Part shown: piece after piece, positions 28,117 to 35,569 of the stretch
Numbering within the stretch: position 1 is the stretch's first letter
How the letters are laid out: each line of letters opens with the position of its first letter
Source: Bacillota bacterium
Lineage (GTDB): Bacteria > Bacteroidota > Bacteroidia > Bacteroidales > Bacteroidaceae
Assembly: GCA_023664625.1 (NCBI GenBank)
Contig: JAMPFD010000003.1
Span: 42,384-106,383, forward strand
Direction of reading: 5' to 3'
DNA: 64,000 nucleotides
The notes under the pieces: model-generated
Database searches by the model: none
Told to the model about the DNA's origin: nothing
The model's input: the letters and a program-made list of their open reading frames with translations, nothing else
Position numbers and translations under genes: made by a program

Positions 28117-29721
28117 TCACCTTCCGAGCCAAGCCTCCGGATTCAGTTTCGCCGTTCCTCGGCGCAGCTGGAACTGCAGAATGTTATTGTTGCCGACAAT
28201 ACCGAGCTGCTGCCTGGCGGATACTTTCTGGCCTCGGGAGACACTTACGCTGCGCAGGTTGCAGTAAACAGAGATATACTGCCCGTGACGCACCATGACC
28301 ACCATCTGTCCTCCGTAGCCGAAGACGGCACTCACCTCACCGTCGTATATGGCACGGGCGGCACAGCCGGAAGAACCGAGAATATTGATACCCTTATTGT
28401 CAAGATGGACGTTCGGCAGACCGTCGACTGTGTACTGTCCGTAATGGCTCACTATGCGGTAGCTTCCGGTGACAGGTATCGGCAGGCGGCCGCGGTTTTT
28501 CTCAAACCCTCCGCTGGCAAGACGGTCATCCGAACTCATCCTCATGGCAGGCTCCGCATCTTTCTTCGCCTCGGCAACAGCCTTCTCTCCGCGGGCTTTC
28601 TCTGCAGCAGCCTTGCGCTCTGCGGCCTTTCTCTCTGCCTCTGCCTCACGGGCAGCCTGGTCGGCACGGGCCTTGGCAGCGGCATCTTTCCTTGCCGCCT
28701 CACGGGCAAGAGCCTTAGCCTTCTCCTCACGGGCACGGGCTTCGGCTATGCGCCGCGCATTCTCCTCATTCTTACGGGCAGCCTCGGCACGCTTGCGTGC
28801 AAGCTCTTCTGCGGCCTTTTTCCTTGCGGCAGCCTCAGCCTCGGCACGCTTTTTCGCCTCAGCCTCGGCACGAAGACGGGCGCGCTCCACCTCCTTGGCT
28901 ATCTCCGCATCTATCTGAGAATTGAGAGCAGCATCCTTCTTCTTCTGCTCGTCAATGACACTCTGTATCACTTTCTGCTGCTTTTTCAGCTTTCCGACAA
29001 GGGCCTGCTGCTCCGCATGTTTCCCTTGGAGTGCAGCCTGCTCCTTCTTTCCCTTGTGAAGAAGATTGTTCTTCTCACTCCTTACGGCGACAAGCTGTTC
29101 CTGTTTCTTGTTAATCTGCGCCTGCTTAATCTTCACCTGCTCACCCTGCACCTTTTGGTAAGACGCATATTCACGCAAGAACCGCAGACGGCGGTACATC
29201 TGCGTCATGGACTTTGCGGAGAAAATGAACATCAGCTGATCCTGAACCGAGTTATGGCGGTTCATGTAGCGCATGGCCTTGACATAACGGCGGCGGCGGT
29301 CGGAAAGCTGAAGGTTAAGAGTCGAAAGCTGACTCTCAAGGATATCTATGTTGCCCTGTATGCCTTGGATATCCTTGTTGATACTGTCAATATTGCGCCG
29401 GTAAGTCTCGATGTCGCCGGAGATAACCATAAGGTCCTGCAACTTCTTCTTTACGTCAGCCTTATTACGCCGCAAGGCAGCCTCCTGGGCCTTAATCTGC
29501 TTCTGCAATGCCGCACGCTGGTTCTGCAATCCCTTTATGGAAGAGTTAGTAGGTGTCTTCTGCTTGGCTTTCGGGCGTGTCTTGGAAGCCGGTTTCCTTG
29601 CCTGCGTGCGCTTCTGTGTGGCGGAGGTTGCGGCTGTTTTCTTTCTCTGAGTGCTACGCTGCTGTGCAGGCATGCCGAGGCATACGAGAACGGAGAGTAT
29701 TATGAGTACATGTCTCTTCAT
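28117..29721 (-). CDS. EnvC-like murein hydrolase activator (degenerate LytM domain)
   Basis: The 534-residue protein has a signal peptide, a basic linker, a long coiled coil (about 45-240 and an Ala/Glu/Lys/Arg-rich stretch from 255 to 400), and a C-terminal LytM/M23 domain (about 415-534). The zinc ligands of active M23 peptidases are not conserved: the usual H-x-G-x-D region reads VHLDNKGINI and the final HxH reads LQFQL. This matches EnvC-type activators, which switch on cell-separation amidases in the periplasm rather than cutting peptidoglycan. It ends the dut-TPR-DUF4292 gene row, a conserved Bacteroidales neighbourhood. Confidence 0.85.
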   Translation of the reverse strand: MKRHVLIILSVLVCLGMPAQQRSTQRKKTAATSATQKRTQARKPASKTRPKAKQKTPTNSSIKGLQNQRAALQKQIKAQEAALRRNKADVKKKLQDLMVISGDIETYRRNIDSINKDIQGIQGNIDILESQLSTLNLQLSDRRRRYVKAMRYMNRHNSVQDQLMFIFSAKSMTQMYRRLRFLREYASYQKVQGEQVKIKQAQINKKQEQLVAVRSEKNNLLHKGKKEQAALQGKHAEQQALVGKLKKQQKVIQSVIDEQKKKDAALNSQIDAEIAKEVERARLRAEAEAKKRAEAEAAARKKAAEELARKRAEAARKNEENARRIAEARAREEKAKALAREAARKDAAAKARADQAAREAEAERKAAERKAAAEKARGEKAVAEAKKDAEPAMRMSSDDRLASGGFEKNRGRLPIPVTGSYRIVSHYGQYTVDGLPNVHLDNKGINILGSSGCAARAIYDGEVSAVFGYGGQMVVMVRHGQYISVYCNLRSVSVSRGQKVSARQQLGIVGNNNILQFQLRRGTAKLNPEAWLGR

Positions 29722-29780
29722 CGTCAGTCTTTGGTACTGTCAGCGGGACAGTCTGCCGGATGGCGGCAGAGTTCCCTTTC

Positions 29781-30458
29781 TTATTTTGCGAAATCCATGA
29801 GTTTTGCCATAAGAACCTGTGCCGGAACTTCCTTGTAGGCAGGCTTCACGGAAGTGTAGGTCTCAAAGTTCCTTGTAGTGTTCGGTGCACCGATATTAAC
29901 CTTAACGGTGACCTTCCCGCCGTCCTTCATATTGGAATTGACAAGCTGTTCTATCATTTTTCCGAAGTCAGAGCCATTGATTTTCCTGCCGTCGGGTGAA
30001 TATAGGTTCTTCCATGCCATAGCCTCCACAGTCTTGAAATTGACATTATTCTTCACGAGAACGTCAAGACTGTTGTACGGAGCCTTGGTATATTCCCTGC
30101 CCATGCGGTTGACTATGAGGATATAATCAGGCGTAAACTCTATTATTCCCACTTCAATGAAGCCCATGAAAGTGAGGTTCATCCTCACCACCTGTCCCCG
30201 TTTCATCGCCAGCTTTCCTCCGAGATTGTATGAACTGCCGTCCCTGCCGACGGAAAGGTCAAGGTCAGCCATGAACTTCTGCACGGTTGTCTTCGGTTCT
30301 TCAATGGCTTGACGTGCCAAAGTCTCACGGTTCTCCGAGGCAACCGTCTCCCCTCCGGCGGTATTCTTCAGAGGCTCCTGTGTCACATGCTTTGAAGAAC
30401 CGCAGGCAGCAAGCACTGTTCCGAGCACCGCGGCACATATAATTGTCTTTACATTCAT
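29781..30458 (-). CDS. DUF4292 lipoprotein
   Basis: The 225-residue protein starts at ATG 30458, chosen because it gives a proper lipoprotein signal (MNVKTIICAAVLGTVLAAC). The body contains alternating beta strands (YNLGGKLAMKRGQVVRMNLTFMGFIEVGIIEFTPDYILIVNRMGREYTKAPY), resembling LolA/LolB-like half-barrels; DUF4292 members are thought to be related to that fold. A role in lipoprotein or lipid handling is possible but unproven. It lies between the TPR gene and the EnvC-like gene on the same strand. Confidence 0.82.
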   Translation of the reverse strand: MNVKTIICAAVLGTVLAACGSSKHVTQEPLKNTAGGETVASENRETLARQAIEEPKTTVQKFMADLDLSVGRDGSSYNLGGKLAMKRGQVVRMNLTFMGFIEVGIIEFTPDYILIVNRMGREYTKAPYNSLDVLVKNNVNFKTVEAMAWKNLYSPDGRKINGSDFGKMIEQLVNSNMKDGGKVTVKVNIGAPNTTRNFETYTSVKPAYKEVPAQVLMAKLMDFAK

Positions 30459-30623
30459 TGTCTTTGTATGGTTATGAGTCATTTTTCCTTCCATCATGAC
30501 GGCCTGATTCCACTGCCTGCCGTACTGTTCCGCAGGCAGAAGAGCCATGCATGAGATTGTCCGCGGCATCCTGTCCCTGCAACGTCATGCAGGACATTCC
30601 AAACCAGCCCTTACAGTCCGGAA

Positions 30624-32300
30624 TCACTTACGTCCTGCACCGGCGGAAAGTTTCTTGTCAATCTCTTTCTGATGGTCGAGATAAATGGTGTTGTCCTCTG
30701 TCTCATCAAGATTCTTTACGGCAAGGTCAATATAGATTTTTGCCTCCTCGAAGCGTCCCTGCAAATAGAGAATCCAGGCGTAAGTGTCAAGATATATCGG
30801 ATTGTTCGGTTCCGCCTTTATCGTCTTGAGACTCATTGCAGCCGCCTTGTCAAGGTCTCTGTTCTCTTCGGAGAGGTAGTATGCATAGTTGTTAAGACAC
30901 GGAATCTTGTCAGGGTCAAGGCGCAGGCAGTTCTCGTATGCGTCGAAAGCCTCCTTGGTTTTTCCAAGTTTATGCTGTGCATCGCCGAGAAGTTCATACA
31001 TCTCCACCGCCAGTTCTTTATCCTTTACCTCATCAACATGCTCCGAAGCGGTCACGAGCGCATCCACACACTGTTCTGTCTGATCGTTGAGGAAATAGCC
31101 AACACCGAGGAAATAGCTGAACGCCCATTCATCCGGATTATACTGAAGGGCAGGCGATGCAAGGCGTATCATCTCCTCATGGTCACCTTTTCCCCATGCC
31201 ATCTTTATCAGTTCGAAGCGTGCCTGTGCATGTTCCGGACGAAGATCGAGTATCTGCCGCAGCACGGTCTTCAGGGATTCCTCCGGCATTTGCTTCATTG
31301 TCATGTACGCAAGTTTCAGTTCCATGACCTGCGTATCTGTCTGCGGAGTCTCCAGAATCCTGTCAAAAAGGGCCAGCACTGCCGTGGAATCCGTCGTCGC
31401 CTGTTCCTGGCGGCGTATGTATTGCTTAAGAAGCAGGAGGCGTGTCGACTGCTGTGTCTTGGCGTTCAGCAATATCTTGTCACGGAAGAAGTCAGCGATG
31501 GTGTCCTGTCCTTCACTGCCGTAATAATCCATCATTGACATCTGTGCCGCCTCATTGTCAGGTTCTTCGGCAAGGACGGCACGGTATTCATCCATGGCTT
31601 CTTTCTTTCTGCCCTTTCCAAACAGCCAGTTGCCCATCATTACGCGGTAGTTCAGATCCAAAGGATGGCTGTCTGCAAGAGATTTAAGCTCACTGTATGC
31701 TTTCTTGTCCTCACCCATGGCCGTGTACAGCTGCACCTTTGACATTGTCAGCTGTTCCGACTGTCCCTCCTGAGTCTCAAGACGGTTGAGTGTTTCGAGA
31801 CATTTTGCGTTATCCTTCTGGAAGGAATATATCTGCAGGAGTAACTGCAGCATGTCCGTTCTCTCAGGAGTGCCGCGCACTATCTCCTCCGCCACAGCCG
31901 TGGCACTGTCGACCTCTTCGTTTTCCAGATAGACAGGAAGGAGGGCTTCCTTATAGGTTATGTTCCCGGGATTAAGTTCCGCAGCTTTCCGCATCATCAC
32001 AACCTTCAGCGAATCCTGACCTTTCTGACGGTAGCAGTCGGCGAGGAAGAAATATGTTGCGGAAGCCTTAGGGTCTATCTCGCGGCAACGCTCCAGCAGA
32101 ACCATGGCGGAATCGATGTCTCCTGTATTGAGACGTGTTACCGCACCGAGGAAAACATAGTTGTAACTGTTCTTCTCTTCATCCGTAAATCCTCCTTTTT
32201 CAAGGTAATCGTCGGCAGATGCCACTGATGCCACGATACCGAGAAGCACCGCGGCAAAAGCTCTGCGAAAGGCATAAGGCTGTCGTAACAAGATATTCAT
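30624..32300 (-). CDS. Tetratricopeptide repeat protein, exported
   Basis: The 558-residue protein has an N-terminal signal sequence (FAAVLLGIVASVASA) and TPR-type helices along its whole length, with recognisable units such as ATYFFLADCYRQKGQDSLKVVMMRKAAELNPGN and EAFDAYENCLRLDPDKIPCLNNYAYYLSEE. No enzymatic domain is visible. TPR proteins at this position in Bacteroidales are presumed to scaffold envelope complexes. It is 24 bp downstream of dut and likely co-transcribed with it. Confidence 0.83.
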   Translation of the reverse strand: MNILLRQPYAFRRAFAAVLLGIVASVASADDYLEKGGFTDEEKNSYNYVFLGAVTRLNTGDIDSAMVLLERCREIDPKASATYFFLADCYRQKGQDSLKVVMMRKAAELNPGNITYKEALLPVYLENEEVDSATAVAEEIVRGTPERTDMLQLLLQIYSFQKDNAKCLETLNRLETQEGQSEQLTMSKVQLYTAMGEDKKAYSELKSLADSHPLDLNYRVMMGNWLFGKGRKKEAMDEYRAVLAEEPDNEAAQMSMMDYYGSEGQDTIADFFRDKILLNAKTQQSTRLLLLKQYIRRQEQATTDSTAVLALFDRILETPQTDTQVMELKLAYMTMKQMPEESLKTVLRQILDLRPEHAQARFELIKMAWGKGDHEEMIRLASPALQYNPDEWAFSYFLGVGYFLNDQTEQCVDALVTASEHVDEVKDKELAVEMYELLGDAQHKLGKTKEAFDAYENCLRLDPDKIPCLNNYAYYLSEENRDLDKAAAMSLKTIKAEPNNPIYLDTYAWILYLQGRFEEAKIYIDLAVKNLDETEDNTIYLDHQKEIDKKLSAGAGRK

Positions 32301-32324
32301 AATGTCAAGAGTCTGTTCCGATAC

Positions 32325-32762
32325 TCACTTAACGCCGGTATGGCCGTAGCCTCCGGCACCGCGCTCTGTCTCGTCAAGTGCGTCCACTACTGTAAAATCC
32401 ACCGTCTCGTGTCTTGCTATGACCATCTGTGCGATACGCTCACCGTCATTGACGGTAAAGTCCGCGTCACTGAGATTCACCAGCAGCACGCCTATCTCTC
32501 CCCTGTAGTCGGCATCAATGGTACCCGGAGAGTTGAGAACCGTTATGCCATGCTTCAATGCCAGTCCTGAGCGGGGGCGCACCTGTGCCTCATATCCGGA
32601 AGGAAGTGCCATGAACAGCCCTGTCGGCACTATGGCACGCTGCATCGGGCGGAGCACTATCGGCTCATCAAGATTGGCGCGCAGGTCCATTCCTGCACTT
32701 TGTTCCGTGGCATAAGCAGGGAGCTGATGATGTCCCTTGTTTATTATCTTTACCTGTAACAT
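32325..32762 (-). CDS. dut: Deoxyuridine 5'-triphosphate nucleotidohydrolase
   Basis: dUTPase converts dUTP to dUMP and pyrophosphate, preventing uracil incorporation and feeding dTMP synthesis. The 145-residue trimeric-type enzyme has all five motifs: [43 protein letters not shown] and the C-terminal [10 protein letters not shown]. Its leader is unusually long if the minus-strand -7 box at 32975-32982 is the promoter, because a decayed repeat element lies between the two. Confidence 0.95.
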   Translation of the reverse strand: MLQVKIINKGHHQLPAYATEQSAGMDLRANLDEPIVLRPMQRAIVPTGLFMALPSGYEAQVRPRSGLALKHGITVLNSPGTIDADYRGEIGVLLVNLSDADFTVNDGERIAQMVIARHETVDFTVVDALDETERGAGGYGHTGVK

Positions 32763-32796
32763 CCTTGTCTTTGATTTTTATGTGATATGAAAGAAC

Positions 32797-32967
32797 TGTC
32801 GGAAATTATTTCATGACGAAGCTGTTTTCCTGTAAAACTTGTTATTTTTCAGACAATTGACATTTGTCTCTCTGCCACAATGCAGGCATTGTTCCTTCAG
32901 TTGCGCCCATTAACCGTCCCAAGAAACAGCTGCATTCCATTACCAACTGATTTACAGCAGTCACTTC
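32797..32967 (-). mobile_element. Decayed long TIR element (L5) in the dut leader
   Basis: Read on the minus strand, the region shows AAGTGACTGCTGTAAATCAG, GGTTAATGGGCG, AAGGAACAATGC and GCATTGTGGCAGAG in the same order and spacing as the left half of element L1. Similarity is partial and the right end is not identifiable. Confidence 0.5.
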
Positions 32968-32974
32968 TTAGGTG

Positions 32975-32982
32975 CAAATTTA
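32975..32982 (-). promoter_or_regulatory. Candidate -7 box (TAAATTTG) for dut
   Basis: The minus strand reads TAAATTTGC. It would give a leader of about 205 nt containing the decayed element L5. Confidence 0.4.
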
Positions 32983-33046
32983 CTGTTTTTTCCCGAATAA
33001 AGCAAGAAATGTCAATCCTTAATACCTAATTCTTAATTTATTTTAC

Positions 33047-33054
33047 TACTTTTG
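33047..33054 (+). promoter_or_regulatory. -7 box (TACTTTTG) for dgt
   Basis: TACTTTTGC ends four bases before the ATG at 33059, which implies a nearly leaderless transcript. Confidence 0.55.
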
Positions 33055-33058
33055 CATC

Positions 33059-34408
33059 ATGATGAACTGGGAACAACTTATTTCTACAAAACGCCTCGGA
33101 CAGGAGGCCAGGCACATAGAACGCCACGATGAGCGTTCGGAATTCAAGCGTGACTATGACAGGCTCATATTCTCCGCTCCTTTCCGCCGCATGCAGAACA
33201 AGACACAGGTATTCCCTCTGCCTGGAAGCATCTTCGTGCACAACCGCCTCACCCACTCGCTCGAAGTGGCAAGCGTTGGCATGTCTCTCGGCAACGATGT
33301 GGCACGGGCCCTCACCGCCGTGCACCCAGAGCTACGAGATTCGCTGTTTCAGGAGATAGGGACAATAGTGGCAACAGCCTGCCTTGCCCATGACATGGGG
33401 AACCCGCCGTTCGGCCATTCGGGAGAAAAGGCGATACAGACTTTCTTCACCGAGGGCAAGGGAAAGTATGTCCGGGAAATGATAAGCCGGGAACTGTGGA
33501 ACGACATCACACACTTTGAGGGCAACGCCAATGCCTTCCGCCTCCTCGCCCACAGGTTCAAGGGACGCCGCGAGGGAGGTTTCGTAATGACGTACACCAC
33601 CCTTGCCTCCATCATAAAATATCCCTGCGAGAGCCGTATGGCGGAGAAGGGCACCGTCTGTGACGCTCCCGGCGCACATTACTGCGGCAAGGGAAAATTC
33701 GGGTTCTTTAACGATGATGCCCATATCTACAGGAAAATAACCACGGAACTTGGCTGCTACAAGCTCCGCCACCCACTTGTCTACCTTGTAGAGGCGGCTG
33801 ATGACATCTGCTACGAGATTATGGACATCGAGGATGCTCACAAACTGAAGATTCTTTCCTTTGAGGAGACGAGCCGCCTGCTCCTCGGATTCTTTGACGA
33901 GGAGACACAACAAGGCATACGCCGGCGTATCGGTGAGGAAGGTATAACGGACAGCAACGAGCAGGTAATCTATATGAGGGCAAGGGTCATTGGACTCCTT
34001 GAAAGTCTTTGTGCCAAGGTTTTCACATCCCATGAGCAGGAGATTCTCAGAGGGGAATTCCGTGGAAGCCTGATCGACGACATCCCTTCATTACCCCTTT
34101 CCGCCTACAGGAGATGTCAGGAGGTGTCGCGCGAGAAGATATACAGCAGCAAGCCTGTCCTCGACATTGAGCTTTCAGGTTACAAAATCATGGAGACTCT
34201 CATGGAGCAGATGGTGGACGCGGCGGTCTATCCCGACCGTTTCTACTCCCGCCAGCTTATACGCCGCGTCTCATCTCAGTATGACATCGAGGCTGACGAC
34301 CTTGAGACACGCATCCTTGCCGTCATAGACTACATCTCGGGCATGACGGATATCTATGCTCTCGACATATACCAGAAAATTAACGGCATAAGCCTGCCGA
34401 TAGTGTGA
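33059..34408 (+). CDS. dgt: Deoxyguanosinetriphosphate triphosphohydrolase
   Basis: Dgt-family enzymes hydrolyse dNTPs, preferentially dGTP, to the nucleoside and tripolyphosphate, controlling the nucleotide pool. The 449-residue protein has the N-terminal PFRRMQNKTQVFPLP, the HD-domain His in NRLTHSLEVA (His66), the metal pair HD at 111-112 in CLAHDMGNPPFGHSGE, and DDICYEIMDIEDAH. Two adjacent ATG codons (33059 and 33062) are possible starts. It is divergent from dut, which also acts on dNTPs. Confidence 0.93.
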   Translation: MMNWEQLISTKRLGQEARHIERHDERSEFKRDYDRLIFSAPFRRMQNKTQVFPLPGSIFVHNRLTHSLEVASVGMSLGNDVARALTAVHPELRDSLFQEIGTIVATACLAHDMGNPPFGHSGEKAIQTFFTEGKGKYVREMISRELWNDITHFEGNANAFRLLAHRFKGRREGGFVMTYTTLASIIKYPCESRMAEKGTVCDAPGAHYCGKGKFGFFNDDAHIYRKITTELGCYKLRHPLVYLVEAADDICYEIMDIEDAHKLKILSFEETSRLLLGFFDEETQQGIRRRIGEEGITDSNEQVIYMRARVIGLLESLCAKVFTSHEQEILRGEFRGSLIDDIPSLPLSAYRRCQEVSREKIYSSKPVLDIELSGYKIMETLMEQMVDAAVYPDRFYSRQLIRRVSSQYDIEADDLETRILAVIDYISGMTDIYALDIYQKINGISLPIV

Positions 34409-34536
34409 GTCAACGTGAAGCTGATGAATCCGGCACAAGAAAGCACGCCGTATCACACTTCTCATCTGCTTGATATACAATAACATGCGTAAAGCTATAG
34501 GCTTTTTACGAATCAGCATGTAAGGATGGCAATAAC

Positions 34537-34624
34537 GAAAGGTTACGATTGACAGGGTGAAAGGTAACGGTTCGCACCATAAAAGGTAACGGTTGACCAT
34601 GTAAAGTGTTACCTTTTGTTCATA
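34537..34624. repeat. 22-bp array A5, four units
   Basis: Units start at 34537, 34559, 34581 and 34603. Cores are GAAAGGTTACGATT, GAAAGGTAACGGTT, AAAAGGTAACGGTT and AAAGTGTTACCTTT. The array ends 15 bp before the AAA-ATPase fragment. Confidence 0.85.
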
Positions 34625-34639
34625 AGAATATCCAGACTG

Positions 34640-34843
34640 TCATTGGTGGTGGAGGCTACGGGCTCCCTGAAAGCAGTATTTCAGGGTGGAGACGAGGAGG
34701 CTCTTGCCGAAACGGCGGGGACGGCTGAGAAAATAGATCTTGCCGGCCGTCACAAGGGCGTATACAAAGGCGGTCTTGGCGACATAGGCATAGCCGTCGT
34801 CGATGATACTCTTAAAATCCCGGATGCCTACAGGGTACTTCAT
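34640..34843 (-). pseudogene. N-terminal fragment of an AAA-ATPase/PD-(D/E)XK family protein
   Basis: The 67-residue frame MKYPVGIRDFKSIIDDGYAYVAKTA...YFLSRPRRFGKSLLVSTLKYCFQG matches the start of the abundant Bacteroidales AAA-ATPase proteins that continue into a nuclease-like domain, normally about 500 residues. Here it stops after the Walker A region (RRFGKSLL), and no continuation is visible toward the 22-bp array A5. It is therefore a truncated remnant. Confidence 0.75.
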
Positions 34844-35002
34844 GGCTGTTAGAGGTTATCGGCAGGGAATGAATTATTTATCTTTCCGCAAAGATACGGT
34901 TTTTATTAAAAAAAATACAATTTTTCAAGGAGGATGAGTTTTATATTCTTATCGTCATCATATAAAGGAAGAACAAGAACCGGAGTTTATATGCAAGGTT
35001 AA

Positions 35003-35128
35003 TTTCGTCAAAACATCCATGATGATCCTCTGGAGGCTATTGCAGAAGATGTCCGTAGTAATTCTATTTCATACATTAAACCGCGTAATTCATACAACAC
35101 AATAATGGAGTATTTGGTTAATAAGTAA
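35003..35128 (+). pseudogene. Truncated open frame ending in TIR element S2
   Basis: The frame reads about 41 codons (DDPLEAIAEDVRSNSISY...MEYLVNK) without a start codon of its own. Its last codon and stop (AAG TAA) are the first bases of element S2. A 22-codon frame starting at ATG 34934 precedes it in another frame. I do not recognise the protein; it looks like a remnant cut by the element. Confidence 0.35.
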
Positions 35129-35190
35129 CTATTGATAATTATTTTATAATATAATGTTTTCTCACTAAAACTAATTTCCAACAGTTACTT
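35123..35190 (-). mobile_element. Short TIR element S2 (68 bp)
   Basis: The ends AAGTAACTATTGATAATTA and TAATTTCCAACAGTTACTT are inverted with a few mismatches. Length and interior match S1 (9810-9877). Confidence 0.72.
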
Positions 35191-35394
35191 ATAAAAAAAG
35201 GAGGTGACGTACCTTTATATAGAGACCTGTCTACAGAGGAACATGGCAAGGAGAGTCCCGTCAGAGTGCCTGTCGTATATCATGTAAAAACAAGGAAGCC
35301 ATCCTCAAGAAAGACCATCACGACAAGAGGAGATTAAGTGATGATTTATGGATGGTTACGAAATATTTTCCCAAAACTCTGGAGAGACCGTGGT

Positions 35395-35504
35395 AAAGTG
35401 TTACCTTTCGCAGAACGAAAGGTAACACTTCGCAATGTAAAAGGTAAGGGTTGACAACATAAAAGGTCACGGTTCATAAATAGAGCCGTGACCTTTTACC
35501 GTAT
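35395..35504. repeat. 22-bp array A6, five units
   Basis: Units start at 35395, 35417, 35439, 35461 and 35483. The last two (AAAAGGTCACGGTTC and GAGCCGTGACCTTTT) are complementary and form a 15-bp hairpin 66 bp after the infB stop, so this array may double as the infB terminator. Confidence 0.83.
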
Positions 35505-35569
35505 GTATGTCATCGTTCCGTGGCATGATGTCTCAGGTGCAAGGCACAGAGATGTCAGCCACCGTGGAT

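Larger units (their letters stand above)
34409..35569. other. Intergenic region of 1.16 kb with repeats and gene remnants
   Basis: Between the convergent dgt and infB genes lie array A5 (34537), a fragment of an AAA-ATPase gene (34640-34843), a short truncated frame (35003-35128), TIR element S2 (35123), and array A6 (35395). It appears to be a decay or insertion site. Confidence 0.75.

Noticed and set aside
28072-29838. 588-codon open frame on the plus strand
   Set aside because: It lies antisense to the EnvC-like gene, whose Ala/Arg/Glu-rich coiled coil keeps the other strand open. The product has no recognisable start, signal or family.
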